From Bacillus badius NBRC 15713 (GTDB taxonomy: Bacteria > Bacillota > Bacilli > Bacillales > Domibacillaceae), in NCBI RefSeq assembly GCF_001591605.1, contig NZ_BCVF01000003.1:1-64000 (forward strand): DNA of 64,000 bases, given 5' to 3'. The notes under the pieces are model-generated. The model did not search any database, was not told where the DNA came from, and was given only the letters and a program-made list of their open reading frames with translations. Numbering within the stretch: the first letter of the stretch is position 1; the number at the start of each line of letters is the position of its first letter. This document shows, one piece after another, positions 36,076 to 46,093 of the stretch. The translations under genes and the position numbers were made by a program.

Positions 36076-38271
36076 TTAATTTAAAATTCTGTGCACAGAA
36101 TAAATATCTGGAATTTGCTTAATCCGTTCCACCACTTTATGGAGGTGGCTAATATTATGAATATAGATGGCCATATCAATTTTCGCGACTTTGTTGCGGT
36201 CAGACCTGCCAGAAACAGTCGAGATATTTGTTTTCGTTTCGCTGACTGCTTGCAGCACTTCATTCAGCAAGCCTTGGCGGTCATAGCCTGAAATCTCAAT
36301 TTCTACGGTATATTCCTTTTGATCAGCTGTTCCGCCTTCCCATTCTACTTCAATTAAGCGGTCGGTCGACTCCTCGTCGTTTACGTTCGGACAATCGGCG
36401 CGGTGAACAGAAACTCCGCGGCCTTTCGTAATATAACCGACGATATCATCGCCTGGAACCGGGTTGCAGCAACGGGACAAACGGATGAGCAAATTGTCAA
36501 TTCCCTTAACAGTAACACCGGAATTTTTCTTCGACTGGGACTGTGAAGAAACAGGCTTCAGGTCTTTTAATGATTCTTCAACGAAAGCTTCCTGATCCCT
36601 CATTTTCCGAAGCTTTTCTGTCAGACGGTTAACGACTTGCAACGCCGTGATCCCATTATAGCCAACAGCAGCATACATATCTTCTTCATTGGCAAAATTG
36701 AATTTTTCAGCCACTCGCTTCACATTCTCAAGCGTAATTACTTCCTTCACATCAAAATCCATGTTTTTAATTTCTCTTTCTACTTGCTCCCGGCCTTTAA
36801 TAACGTTTTCTTCCCGATTTTGCTTTTTGAAAAATTGCTTAATTTTATTTTTAGCCTGCGACGTCTGCGCCATTTTCAGCCAATCCTTGCTTGGCCCATA
36901 GGAGTGCTTGGACGTTAAGATTTCAACAATATCGCCCGTCTGAAGCTTGTAATCGAGAGTCACCATTTTTCCGTTCACTTTTGCCCCGATCGTTTTATTG
37001 CCGATCTCCGAATGGATACGGTAGGCGAAGTCAAGCGGCACTGAGCCTTTTGGGAGTTCAATTACGTCTCCTTTTGGCGTAAAGATAAATACCATATCGG
37101 AGAAAAAGTCGATCTTTAATGACTCCATAAACTCTTCTGCGTCAGCAGAATCATTCTGGTATTCCATAATCTCACGGAACCAGGACATCTTTTTATCGAA
37201 TGAAGCTTGCTCATCCACCGTTTTGCCTTCCTTGTAAGCCCAATGGGCAGCCACCCCATATTCAGCGATATGATGCATATCCTTTGTCCGGATTTGCACT
37301 TCAAGCGGGTCTCCTTTTGGACCGATGACTGTCGTGTGAAGCGACTGATACATATTCGTTTTCGGCATGGCGATATAATCTTTAAATCGGCCAGGCATTG
37401 GCTTCCAGCAAGTATGAATGACTCCCAGCACCGCATAACAGTCCTTAATGCTGTCCACAATGACGCGAACGGCAAGCAAGTCGTAAATTTCGTTGAATTG
37501 CTTATGCTGCAGAGCCATTTTGCGATAAATACTGTAAATATGCTTCGGCCGTCCCGATAACTCGGCCTTAATAGCAATTTCATTGAGGCGCATTTTCACA
37601 TCTGTAATGACTTCTTCTAAATATTGCTCGCGTTCCGCCCGTTTTCTCTTCATTAAATTGACAATTCGATAATACTGCTGTGGATTTAAATAACGCAGAG
37701 CAATATCTTCCAGTTCCCATTTAATCTTTGAAATTCCCAGACGGTGAGCAAGAGGGGCAAAAATCTCCAATGTTTCATTGGCAATGCGCCGCTGTTTTTC
37801 GTGCGGCAAATGCTTTAACGTCCGCATATTGTGCAGGCGGTCTGCCAGTTTGATTAAGATGACGCGAATATCCTGTGCCATTGCGACAAACATTTTTCGG
37901 TGATTTTCTGCCTGCTGTTCTTCTTTGGATTTATATTTAATTTTTCCGAGCTTTGTTACGCCATCTACAAGCATGGCTACTTCTTCTCCAAAAGCTTCTT
38001 TCATATCTGCGAGTGTTATGTCCGTATCTTCGACAACATCATGCAAAAAACCGGCTGCTACAGTGGCCGGATCCATTTCTAAATCTGCCAGTATTCCCGC
38101 CACTTGAATGGGATGAATAATGTAAGGCTCCCCTGATTTCCGATACTGGTCCTTATGCGCTTCTTGAGCGTATTGATAAGCCTTTTCTACGAGCTTGACA
38201 TGTTCTGCGTTTAAATATTCACTCACCTTCTCAATCACTTCGTCGGCAGTCAACACCCGATCTTTTGCCAT
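36076..38271 (-). CDS. relA: Bifunctional (p)ppGpp synthase/hydrolase RelA
   Basis: This is the long RSH enzyme of the stringent response (731 residues). The N-terminal HD hydrolase contains [12 protein letters not shown]; the synthetase contains [23 protein letters not shown] ([20 protein letters not shown]), zinc-finger ([16 protein letters not shown]) and ACT ([20 protein letters not shown]) domains follow. Both active sites look intact. ATG 38271 is chosen because AAAGGTGAG precedes it and [12 protein letters not shown] matches the B. subtilis start; an upstream ATG at 38292 lacks this. Confidence 0.96.
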   Translation of the reverse strand: MAKDRVLTADEVIEKVSEYLNAEHVKLVEKAYQYAQEAHKDQYRKSGEPYIIHPIQVAGILADLEMDPATVAAGFLHDVVEDTDITLADMKEAFGEEVAMLVDGVTKLGKIKYKSKEEQQAENHRKMFVAMAQDIRVILIKLADRLHNMRTLKHLPHEKQRRIANETLEIFAPLAHRLGISKIKWELEDIALRYLNPQQYYRIVNLMKRKRAEREQYLEEVITDVKMRLNEIAIKAELSGRPKHIYSIYRKMALQHKQFNEIYDLLAVRVIVDSIKDCYAVLGVIHTCWKPMPGRFKDYIAMPKTNMYQSLHTTVIGPKGDPLEVQIRTKDMHHIAEYGVAAHWAYKEGKTVDEQASFDKKMSWFREIMEYQNDSADAEEFMESLKIDFFSDMVFIFTPKGDVIELPKGSVPLDFAYRIHSEIGNKTIGAKVNGKMVTLDYKLQTGDIVEILTSKHSYGPSKDWLKMAQTSQAKNKIKQFFKKQNREENVIKGREQVEREIKNMDFDVKEVITLENVKRVAEKFNFANEEDMYAAVGYNGITALQVVNRLTEKLRKMRDQEAFVEESLKDLKPVSSQSQSKKNSGVTVKGIDNLLIRLSRCCNPVPGDDIVGYITKGRGVSVHRADCPNVNDEESTDRLIEVEWEGGTADQKEYTVEIEISGYDRQGLLNEVLQAVSETKTNISTVSGRSDRNKVAKIDMAIYIHNISHLHKVVERIKQIPDIYSVHRILN

Positions 38272-38475
38272 ATATTTACTCACCTTTGCCATCTATTAAA
38301 TATTTTTGTTCACTCTTCAAAAAAAATTCTAATAGTTCTTATTATCGAAAAAAAGTCGGCAGATGTAAAGGTATCTTGTTCATTTTCTAAAGAAAATGCA
38401 AAAAGAATGTCGAAAATATTCACTTTATTTTCAGACTTTTGCTAAAATGCCCCTCTTTTCGCAAAACAAGTATAA

Positions 38476-38506
38476 AAAACAGACACTGCTGGCAGTGCCT
38501 GTTTTC
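38476..38506 (-). terminator. Terminator of apt
   Basis: The stem AAACAGGCACTGC / GCAGTGTCTGTTT ends in a T-run on the minus strand, just after the apt stop codon. Confidence 0.85.
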
Positions 38507-38510
38507 GGTT

Positions 38511-39026
38511 TTATTCATAAGGTATTAGAGTTAGTACATCGTAGCCATCTAGTTTGCTGCGACCGTTCAAGTAGGAAAGCTCTACTAAGAAGGCAATGCC
38601 TGCTACAATGCCGCCAAGCTGCTCTACAAGCTTGATTGTCGCTTCGATCGTGCCTCCTGTCGCCAATAAATCGTCCGTAATCAGCACACGCTGGCCCGGC
38701 TTCACGGCGTCTTTATGAATAGTCAGCAAGTCTTCGCCGTACTCTTTTCCATAAGCGACTTTTACTGTTTCACGCGGGAGTTTGCCGTCTTTGCGCACAG
38801 GAGCAAATCCAACCCCAAGCGCATAAGCCACCGGACAGCCGACAATAAAGCCGCGAGCTTCAGGACCGACGATTAAATCAATTTCTTTTTCTTTAGCAAA
38901 TTCCACGATTTGATCTGTCGCATAACGAAAGGCGTCGCCATTATCCATTAATGGAGTAATATCTTTAAATTTAATGCCCGGCTTCGGCCAGTCCGGTACA
39001 ATTTTAATATACGGTTTTAAATCCAT
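38511..39026 (-). CDS. apt: Adenine phosphoribosyltransferase
   Basis: Apt converts adenine and PRPP to AMP. The 171-residue protein has the family start [18 protein letters not shown], the [11 protein letters not shown] loop and the PRPP-binding motif [16 protein letters not shown]. It overlaps the end of recJ by 10 bp, indicating coupled translation, and precedes relA in the conserved recJ-apt-relA order. Adenine released by MtnN (2602) is one of its sources. Confidence 0.96.
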   Translation of the reverse strand: MDLKPYIKIVPDWPKPGIKFKDITPLMDNGDAFRYATDQIVEFAKEKEIDLIVGPEARGFIVGCPVAYALGVGFAPVRKDGKLPRETVKVAYGKEYGEDLLTIHKDAVKPGQRVLITDDLLATGGTIEATIKLVEQLGGIVAGIAFLVELSYLNGRSKLDGYDVLTLIPYE

Positions 39027-41383
39027 GATTTAACTTCCTCCTCATTCTTAACAGGGGCATTCACGTGCTTATCCAGCCAGAGCTTTAATTCCTGGCATGA
39101 GGAATAGAGCAGCTGATTCTCCAGTTCAAATTGCATTTTCTTATTTTGATACGTTCGGGATTCATTCAAGTCCCGTTTAGGGGCTTGTGTATTTAAGTGA
39201 ATGATTCCCTCACTTATTGTAACAAAGTCAAGTTCAAAAAACACTTTTGACATAAAATCAATGGTTTCCCGCGACCATCCTCGATACTTGGCCAACTGAT
39301 CCCCGTTTTTGATTAAGTCTAAGCTTTTGCGTTTTAATAAAAAAGCATAGAACCATTTAAAATGGTCTCTTGTCGGCATGGTGCTGAAAAAGTGGCTTTC
39401 CTTTTGATAAAAATGGGCATAGATACGTGCCGGACAGCCCTGTTGCAATACAGCCTCGATGACTTCTACCTCCTCCGGCAGATCGACAAGTACAATATTC
39501 TTGTCATCAATGGATAGCTGTGAAGCTTCTTCACGGCTGCGAATCCATACCGTTTCTGACTGAAACTTCTCCAAGTTCAAGTCAGAAGCTGTTTCTTCTC
39601 TAAAGGTAATGAACAAGCGGTCCTTTGGAACCTGGCTGATCCACTTTTCAAACTGCCGATGTCCTCTGACGTCAAACAACTGCCATTGGTCGATCCGCAA
39701 ATCTCTTAGAAACAGCTGCGGCTTGCGAATATTGTTCCATTCATTGATAGACAGCTCTCCAATGGCGGACACTTTTGAAAAAGGCGCCACATGATCCGCG
39801 TAATCCCCAAGTCCAAAGCCAATCGTATCAAGTGATCCGCTGCTTCCTTCCAGCTGAAGCTTTAAATGGGTCTTATCCGAACCAATTTTGCGAATTGTTG
39901 AGAAATCTGCTTTCTCGATAAGCACCTGCGGCTTCGGATTGCCCATTCCATAAGGCGCCAGCATGTTTAATTCCTCAATAACCGCCAGGCTCACCTGTTC
40001 CAGCGGCACAACGGCATCCAGCTCAGTCACAGGAATTAGATCTTCCGCAGATAACTGTTCATCCGCAAGTAAACAAAGCCTCTCTCTTAATTCATCCACA
40101 TCAGACAGCGCCAACGTCATGCCTGCCGCCATTGGGTGTCCGCCAAAATGGGGGAGCAGCTCCCGGCATGCGGAAAGATTCTTAAATAGATCAAAGCCGG
40201 CAATGCTCCTTGCAGACCCTTTTGCTTTATTCGCTTCCTTGTCAAAGCTAAGCACAATAGCCGGACGGTAAAACGTTTCTACTAATTTCGATGCAACAAT
40301 ACCAATCACGCCGGCGTTCCAGTTTTCTTTTCCAATGACAATAACCGGATATTTCTCAGGCGGGTAATGAGACTGCACCATCTCCATTGCCTCTTTGGCA
40401 ATCTCGGAGACAATCGTTTGCCGTTCTTTGTTCATCATGTCAATTTCCTGAGCCAGCTCTTTTGCTTCCGTCCGGTCTTTTGTAAGCAGCAAATCAACAG
40501 CCGGATCGGCATCAGCGAGACGGCCTACTGCATTAATGCGAGGAGCGATCATAAATCCTACTGTTTCCTCATCAACCGACTCCGGCTTTGTAGACGTTAA
40601 CTGCAACAGTGCCTCAATGCCTGGCCGCGCCGCCTGCCGGAGCTTGTTTATCCCTGCCTTCGCAATGGTTCGATTTTCTCCCTTTAAAGGCACAAGATCT
40701 GCAATAGTTCCGACGGCTGCCAAATCCAGCAGATGTTCCGGCAGATAGCCATACAAAGCGTGAGCAACCTTAAAAGCCACCCCTACACCGGCTAAGTAAG
40801 GAAACGGATAGTTCCCTTCCGGAAGTTTAGGATGGATAATAGCCAATGCCTGCGGCAGCTCCGGTTCTGGTTCATGGTGATCCGTGATGATCAAGTCTAT
40901 GCCAAGCTCAGCAGCCACAGCTGCTTCCTTCACTGCAGCAATTCCTGTGTCTACCGTAACGATTAGCTGATATCCCTGTTCTTTGGCCAAGCGGAAAGCC
41001 GCTTCATTCGGACCGTACCCTTCTGTAAAACGATTTGGAATGTAAAAGTCTGCCTTTGCTCCTAAATCGGTTAAGACGGTCATCATCACAGACGTGCTGC
41101 TGACTCCATCCGCATCGTAATCCCCAAAAATTAAAATAGGCTCTTCATCGGCAATTGCCTGATGAATCCGGTCAACTGCCGCTTTCATGCCGTCCAGCAA
41201 AAACGGATCATGAAATTCATTTCCTTTATCAAATAAAAAACTCCGCGCTGCATCCGTTTCAGTTATGCCGCGATTGATCAACAAAGAAGCTAACAGCGGG
41301 CTAATTCCCAATCTGTCTGTTAGTTGATCACGCATTTTCTCGTCTGTCTCCCGGACAATCCAGCGGGTTCGTGATTTTAACAT
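39017..41383 (-). CDS. recJ: Single-stranded-DNA-specific exonuclease RecJ
   Basis: RecJ degrades single-stranded DNA 5'-3' in recombination and repair. The DHH domain has [16 protein letters not shown] and [17 protein letters not shown]-like motifs (seen here as [10 protein letters not shown]); the DHHA1 domain contains [19 protein letters not shown] and [12 protein letters not shown]. An OB-fold and a C-terminal extension of about 200 residues, typical of Bacillus, follow. ATG 41383 follows GAGGGGTGAAGGT; an in-frame ATG at 41434 lacks such a site. Final length is 788 residues. Confidence 0.94.
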   Translation of the reverse strand: MLKSRTRWIVRETDEKMRDQLTDRLGISPLLASLLINRGITETDAARSFLFDKGNEFHDPFLLDGMKAAVDRIHQAIADEEPILIFGDYDADGVSSTSVMMTVLTDLGAKADFYIPNRFTEGYGPNEAAFRLAKEQGYQLIVTVDTGIAAVKEAAVAAELGIDLIITDHHEPEPELPQALAIIHPKLPEGNYPFPYLAGVGVAFKVAHALYGYLPEHLLDLAAVGTIADLVPLKGENRTIAKAGINKLRQAARPGIEALLQLTSTKPESVDEETVGFMIAPRINAVGRLADADPAVDLLLTKDRTEAKELAQEIDMMNKERQTIVSEIAKEAMEMVQSHYPPEKYPVIVIGKENWNAGVIGIVASKLVETFYRPAIVLSFDKEANKAKGSARSIAGFDLFKNLSACRELLPHFGGHPMAAGMTLALSDVDELRERLCLLADEQLSAEDLIPVTELDAVVPLEQVSLAVIEELNMLAPYGMGNPKPQVLIEKADFSTIRKIGSDKTHLKLQLEGSSGSLDTIGFGLGDYADHVAPFSKVSAIGELSINEWNNIRKPQLFLRDLRIDQWQLFDVRGHRQFEKWISQVPKDRLFITFREETASDLNLEKFQSETVWIRSREEASQLSIDDKNIVLVDLPEEVEVIEAVLQQGCPARIYAHFYQKESHFFSTMPTRDHFKWFYAFLLKRKSLDLIKNGDQLAKYRGWSRETIDFMSKVFFELDFVTISEGIIHLNTQAPKRDLNESRTYQNKKMQFELENQLLYSSCQELKLWLDKHVNAPVKNEEEVKSWI

Positions 41384-41500
41384 ACCTTCACCCCTCAGCC
41401 TTACTATTATACAAGAGTGAAAATCGTGATTCAACGCAAGCGTTCATTTTCCTTGCCGACCAACAGCAGAGTGTGGCTTTTTTGACTGATTTGCTTTTTA

Positions 41501-41547
41501 AAAAAAGGATGCCTTCGCGCCGAAAAACGGCTTTGGAGACATCCTTT
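41501..41547 (-). terminator. Terminator of lapA
   Basis: AAAGGATG...CATCCTTT arms with an inner stem (CCAAAGCCG / CGGCGCGAAGG region) end in TTTTTT on the minus strand, after the lapA stop. Confidence 0.7.
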
Positions 41548-41571
41548 CAAATTCTTATCATTTTTGTCTAT

Positions 41572-41901
41572 TTATTGTCCATCAGGGGCTATTCGCTTTA
41601 CCTGATCTGCAGGGGTGTTTCCCCTTCTTTCTGCCTTTAAATCGTGCAGCTCTTCCTTAAGCTTTTCGATTTGATGAATGAGGACATTGTTTTGCCGCTT
41701 TAAGCCAATCGTGCGAAATAAGCTCAGCAATCCGGAAATCAAACCTCCCATTAATACTGAAACAATGATGACAAGAATAAGCGGCCATTCTGATTGGCCA
41801 AACACATAGTTTACCTTCACCGGGTCCACATTGATCACGGCAAATACGGCAACAATCAGGGCAAAAAGAATAACAAGCAGCAAAGCAGATTGTGTTTTCA
41901 T
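41572..41901 (-). CDS. LapA/DUF1049 family membrane protein (YrvD-like)
   Basis: A 109-residue protein with two membrane helices (ALLLVILFALIVAVFAVINV and PLILVIIVSVLMGGLISGLL) joined by DPVKVNYVFGQSEW, the typical LapA signature, then a cytoplasmic coiled coil (NNVLIHQIEKLKEELHDLKA). In enterobacteria LapA helps control LpxC, a pathway this Gram-positive cell lacks, so the role here is unknown. ATG 41901 follows AAGGAGGGGGAG. The position next to recJ matches B. subtilis yrvD. Confidence 0.83.
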   Translation of the reverse strand: MKTQSALLLVILFALIVAVFAVINVDPVKVNYVFGQSEWPLILVIIVSVLMGGLISGLLSLFRTIGLKRQNNVLIHQIEKLKEELHDLKAERRGNTPADQVKRIAPDGQ

Positions 41902-41920
41902 CTCTCCCCCTCCTTTTCTG

Positions 41921-42829
41921 TTATTTCTTTCCTTCCGTACTTGGCCGGTCTGGGTTAATATGAATAAACGCATCTTGGACATCAGGAAGCGAGAGCAGCT
42001 TGTTCTTTACCTTCTTTCCGATACTGTGTCCCTCTTCTACTGTTATCAAAGGATCTACCGCTATTTTCAAATCTACTACCACATAATGGCCGTGCTCCCT
42101 CGCATAAAGGGAATTAATTTGTCTGACATCCGGAACAGATAAGACGGCTTCCCTTAACTCCTTCGTATGCTCATCATGAAGAACATGGTCCATCGTGCTG
42201 TGAATAGATTCTTTCCCAACTTTCCAGGCAATCTTCAGAACAAGCAATGAAACAAGAAGGCCAGCCACGGGGTCTCCATAGACAAGCCACTCTATCCCAA
42301 GCTTTCCGCCCAGCAGCGCCGCCCCAATTCCAATCAGTGCCGCTACGGAAGAATAGACATCTGAACGATGCTCATATGCATTAGCGATTAATGCATCGCT
42401 CTTTAACCTTTTTCCCAATCTATACTTATATTGAAACATTCCTTCTTTAATCACGATAGATAAAAGGACTGCATACACCGCAATCGCTTTCGGCGGTTCA
42501 ATCGTTTGAAAAAAAGCTTTAATGGAAGAAATTCCGATTTCTATCCCGACAATAACGAGCAAAATTGCTACAATAATAGCCGCGATCGACTCTGCTTTGC
42601 CGTGCCCATACGGGTGATCCTCATCCGGCGGACGCTTGGCAGCCCGTAAACCAATCCACACAGCAAGCGAACCGGCTATATCAGAAGCAGAATGGGCTGC
42701 GTCCGCAATCAGCGCCCGGCTGTTGCCAATATAGCCGCATATTCCTTTAAATACCGTTAAAAAAATATTCCCGACAATCCCGATGATAGCTGCAAACTCT
42801 GCTTTTTTAAATCTTTCCTCTGTCTCCAT
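41921..42829 (-). CDS. Cation diffusion facilitator (CDF) transporter
   Basis: A 302-residue metal-ion exporter of the CDF family. About six helices carry the metal site residues in ALIADAAHSASDIAG (helix 2) and the DHPYGHGKAESIAA histidine motif; a C-terminal cytoplasmic domain (TMDHVLHDEHTKELREAV and GHYVVVDLKIAVDPLITVEE) completes the fold. The H/D pattern fits Zn, Mn or Fe exporters. It starts behind GGAGGAGGCCGTTAG and precedes lapA by 19 bp. The substrate cannot be read from sequence. Confidence 0.9.
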   Translation of the reverse strand: METEERFKKAEFAAIIGIVGNIFLTVFKGICGYIGNSRALIADAAHSASDIAGSLAVWIGLRAAKRPPDEDHPYGHGKAESIAAIIVAILLVIVGIEIGISSIKAFFQTIEPPKAIAVYAVLLSIVIKEGMFQYKYRLGKRLKSDALIANAYEHRSDVYSSVAALIGIGAALLGGKLGIEWLVYGDPVAGLLVSLLVLKIAWKVGKESIHSTMDHVLHDEHTKELREAVLSVPDVRQINSLYAREHGHYVVVDLKIAVDPLITVEEGHSIGKKVKNKLLSLPDVQDAFIHINPDRPSTEGKK

Positions 42830-42958
42830 CTAACGGCCTCCTCCATTTTCTCTGTTATTTATTATGAACAATCTGCAGGAAATTCATGAAAAAGTCCTTT
42901 GATCAAAAAGAAGTGTTGTCCCATACGGCTCGAAAATAAAAACTGGTGAAGAAAATGG

Positions 42959-43040
42959 CTTGATTTTTCGCGGCTGATTGGAAGAAAGGCGGAGGCTCCT
43001 GCGGGAACAGCACGAACGGAAGCGAATAAAGCACGTTTTA
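42959..43040. repeat. Degenerate Bacillus-type dispersed repeat
   Basis: The stretch GGCGGAGGCTCCTGCGGGAA (42985-43004) followed by CAGCACGAACGGAAGCGAAT resembles the dispersed extragenic repeats common in Bacillaceae genomes. It is preceded by TTGATTTTTCGCGGCT, the flank of the family B terminators. No gene is present in the gap 42830-43149. Confidence 0.45.
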
Positions 43041-43050
43041 GAGAAGAAAA

Positions 43051-43097
43051 GGGACCGGCCCAAAAAGTCATGTTTTATGACCTTTTGGGACAGTCCC
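43051..43097 (-). terminator. Terminator of secDF, repeat family A copy 3
   Basis: Palindrome with arms GGGACTGTCCCAAAAGGTCA and TGACTTTTTGGGCCGGTCCC (minus-strand reading), followed by TTTTCTTCTC. Confidence 0.8.
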
Positions 43098-43149
43098 TGA
43101 AAGTTCAATGGAAAGCAGCAGAATAGACGAGATGCTTCCGCTTTTTCAA

Positions 43150-45414
43150 TTACACTTGCGGTTCGTCGCTCCATTGCTTTTTCTCTTTGTAGGTGATAAT
43201 TGTTCCTTTTTTCTTCAGCTCTTTTTTCTTCCATACGAGCCATAATTGGGCCGCAATAAAGAGGGAAGAATACGTGCCTGAAACCAAGCCGACAAGCAGA
43301 GCAATAGAGAAATTGCGGATTGATTCACTGCCGAATAGGAGCAGAGCAATCACCGCGATAACAACCGTTAGAACGGTGTTAACCGAGCGCGTTAACGTTT
43401 GGCGCAAGCTCCCGTTCACAATGTCCTCCAGCTCTTTTTCTGTCTTGATTTTGCGCTTTTTCGCCATATTTTCACGCATACGGTCAAACGTAACGATCGT
43501 GTCATTAATAGAATAACCGATGATCGTCAGTACAGCCGCAATAAAAGTGATATCGACTTCAAGACGCGTCAAGCTGAAAAAGGCGACAATTAAGAAAGCA
43601 TCATGAAGCAAGGAAATAATGGCTCCAAGCGCCATATAAATCTCGAAACGAATCGTTACGTATAAAACGATCCCGATAGAAGCAATAATCAGAGCGTACA
43701 TAGCGTTTTTAGCCAGTTCTTTTCCGATCACCGGTGAAACGGTATTGATATTCGGCTCACTGCCGTATGTTTTAGCGAAGTGCTCTTTGACCTCAGCTAT
43801 CTTATCTTGAGAAAACGATTCTTTAAAACGGGCCACGCCGATTTCTTTTTTCTCGCCCGAAAGAACGATATCATCAGTAGAAAGCCCGACTTCTTTTAAT
43901 TCATCTTTGATGACAGCTTCCGTCAGCGGCTCTTTAGCCATGATTTCCAAGCGCGTTCCGCTTGAGAAATCAATTCCTAAATTTAATCTGAATATGCCCA
44001 GCACGATCATGCCGGCAATAATGATAACGGCCGAAAAAGCAAAAAACTTGCGGTGATGCTTCACAAAATCAAAGCGGTCAAAGCGCGTTGGCAAGTCCAG
44101 CGTATCATAGTTTTCGCTAATATCTTTAATGTCTTGGCGGCGGACTCCAAACCAGCCTGGCTTATCCTTAAGCCAATTACTGTTAACAAACAGTCCGAGC
44201 AACAGACGCGATCCCCAAATAGCGGTAATAAAACTGATGAGGATACTGATCATTAGTGTGGTTGCAAAGCCTCTGACCGAGCTTGTCCCGAAATAAAACA
44301 GAACAGCGCCGGCTAAAATGGTTGTCAAGTTCGCATCGAGAATCGTCAAGAAAGAGTTCTTATTCCCTTCTTTAAAAGCAGCCCTGATTGAACGGCCGAC
44401 TTTAATTTCCTCTCGGATCCTCTCATACGTAATGATGTTGGCGTCCACTGCCATGCCGACCCCGAGAATTAACGCGGCGATGCCCGGCAGCGTCAAGACC
44501 ACATTCATTAAGTCAAACACTAGCAAAATCAAATAAATGTAGACCGACAGAGTGACTGTCGCAATAAGCCCCGGAAGCCGGTAGTATAGCATCATGAACA
44601 AAAAGATGATCGAAATTCCGATGACTCCCGCAAAAATCATCTGATCAAGCGCCTTTTCACCGAATTGTGCACCGACAGAGGTAGAGTACACTTCCTTTAA
44701 TTTAACCGGAAGCGCGCCGGCTTTTAACAAGGAAGCAAGGTTTTGCGCTTCCTCCACTGTGAAGTTCCCTTCGATTGTCACCTCATTAGTGTTGAACACT
44801 TCTCTGACATTCGGAGCGGATAGAAACTTCGGATCTTTTTGCTGTATTTCTTTTTGGAAAGAATCTTTCCCTTCTTCAAAATCCAGCCAGATCACGAGCT
44901 GATTGTTTGGCGCCATATTGAGTACATGCTCAGTGACTTCCTTGAATTTCTTGCTGCTTTTCAGCTTCAATGCAACATTCGGCGCCCCTTCTTGGGTGAA
45001 AGACTGCTCTGCCCCTCCTGGTGCAAGATCACTTCCATCCATCATGAGCTTATCATTCGCATCACGGAAAGATAAATTCGCCTGCGTTGAAAGCATCTTT
45101 CGCGCTTCATTCTGGTCTTCTACACCAGCCAGCTGGACACGAATGCGATTCCCTTCTTCAATCTGAATGCTCGGTTCGCTGACACCGAGAGCATTCACCC
45201 GTTTGTCGAGTGCTTTTGCCGTGTCGGCGACAACTTGTTCTGTAATCTTCTGTCCTTCCTTCGCCGGCTTTACTTCATATAAAACTTCAAAGCCGCCTTG
45301 AAGGTCGAGCCCGAGTTTTATATTGTTGACAATATCCTTCGTCGTAAGCCCGATTGCGCTTGCGAGCAGCAGCACAATAAGAAAAAAGGCTACGATCCGG
45401 CTGCGTTTTACCAT
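43150..45414 (-). CDS. secDF: Fused protein translocase subunit SecDF
   Basis: SecDF uses the proton-motive force to help Sec-dependent export. The 754-residue protein joins SecD (LGLDLQGGFEVLYEVKP; P1 domain; six helices with GVGMAVDANIITYERIREEI) to SecF (LNLGIDFSSGTRLEI; GYSINDTIVTFDRMRENM), giving about 12 membrane helices. The fusion is usual for Bacillus. It ends in a basic tail (KKKELKKKGTIITYKEKKQW). Start ATG 45414 follows AAGGGGGAAGTTGTACA. It lies between comN and the CDF transporter. Confidence 0.96.
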   Translation of the reverse strand: MVKRSRIVAFFLIVLLLASAIGLTTKDIVNNIKLGLDLQGGFEVLYEVKPAKEGQKITEQVVADTAKALDKRVNALGVSEPSIQIEEGNRIRVQLAGVEDQNEARKMLSTQANLSFRDANDKLMMDGSDLAPGGAEQSFTQEGAPNVALKLKSSKKFKEVTEHVLNMAPNNQLVIWLDFEEGKDSFQKEIQQKDPKFLSAPNVREVFNTNEVTIEGNFTVEEAQNLASLLKAGALPVKLKEVYSTSVGAQFGEKALDQMIFAGVIGISIIFLFMMLYYRLPGLIATVTLSVYIYLILLVFDLMNVVLTLPGIAALILGVGMAVDANIITYERIREEIKVGRSIRAAFKEGNKNSFLTILDANLTTILAGAVLFYFGTSSVRGFATTLMISILISFITAIWGSRLLLGLFVNSNWLKDKPGWFGVRRQDIKDISENYDTLDLPTRFDRFDFVKHHRKFFAFSAVIIIAGMIVLGIFRLNLGIDFSSGTRLEIMAKEPLTEAVIKDELKEVGLSTDDIVLSGEKKEIGVARFKESFSQDKIAEVKEHFAKTYGSEPNINTVSPVIGKELAKNAMYALIIASIGIVLYVTIRFEIYMALGAIISLLHDAFLIVAFFSLTRLEVDITFIAAVLTIIGYSINDTIVTFDRMRENMAKKRKIKTEKELEDIVNGSLRQTLTRSVNTVLTVVIAVIALLLFGSESIRNFSIALLVGLVSGTYSSLFIAAQLWLVWKKKELKKKGTIITYKEKKQWSDEPQV

Positions 45415-45484
45415 TGTACAACTTCCCCCTTAATCCAAATCATCCGCAAACAATGAATACAATGATTTCCAAAATGATGAAAAA

Positions 45485-45512
45485 AATTCTGGTAAAAGGA
45501 TACCAGAATTCC
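45485..45512 (-). terminator. Terminator of comN
   Basis: The perfect stem AATTCTGGTA-TCCTTT-TACCAGAATT followed by TTTTTT on the minus strand lies after the comN stop. Confidence 0.85.
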
Positions 45513-45554
45513 TTAACAAAACTATTATGAAGTAGAAAATAATTGCTGTCAATT

Positions 45555-45869
45555 TTACTTGCCTTTTTTCGTTCCAAGCAACTCCTTCAGCTCTTCCTCG
45601 TTCACTTCCTCAAACCAGTTCGTCGATCGGTACGCTTCAATGGTTGCATAATTCATGTACTCTCCCGGCATCATCGACAAAATATCGGCAACCAGTTCAT
45701 GTACATGTATATCTTCTTCCGGCTTGCGCCATTTTTTTGCCGTTAAATATTTCCACAAAGAAGGAATATCAATGGTTCCGTAATTCAACAGCCGAAACTC
45801 CTCAACCTTGCTTTTTAATGCCGGCAGCAAATCTTGAAAATACTTATTGTATGGATGTATTTCCCCCAT
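45555..45869 (-). CDS. comN: ComN-like post-transcriptional regulator
   Basis: A 104-residue protein of the ComN/YrzD family. In B. subtilis ComN promotes comE mRNA accumulation and localises with DivIVA. Family features are the start VEEFRLLNYGTIDIPSLWKY, the segment LHELVADILSMM-like HELVADILSMMPGEYMNYAT and the NWFEEVNEEELKELLG tail. It starts behind GGGGGAAGGGAAA, is followed by its own terminator and diverges from spoVB, matching the B. subtilis order secDF-comN-spoVB. Confidence 0.88.
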   Translation of the reverse strand: MGEIHPYNKYFQDLLPALKSKVEEFRLLNYGTIDIPSLWKYLTAKKWRKPEEDIHVHELVADILSMMPGEYMNYATIEAYRSTNWFEEVNEEELKELLGTKKGK

Positions 45870-46093
45870 TTTCCCTTCCCCCTTTTATTTGGATCGCCGA
45901 GGCTTTCTCATGATTCTCCCTTTTTCCATTCACTTCTGCACGTGAATAAACTAGAAAGAATAGACATTAGGCTGCTGATGCAACAAAGCGTTTTATATTT
46001 AGAAGAATAAATGAACTTGTCATGCTTGCCCGACTAGATAGCATATATATCATTGTAAAGCAATTCATCTATTTTGAGAAGGCAGGGAGACAG

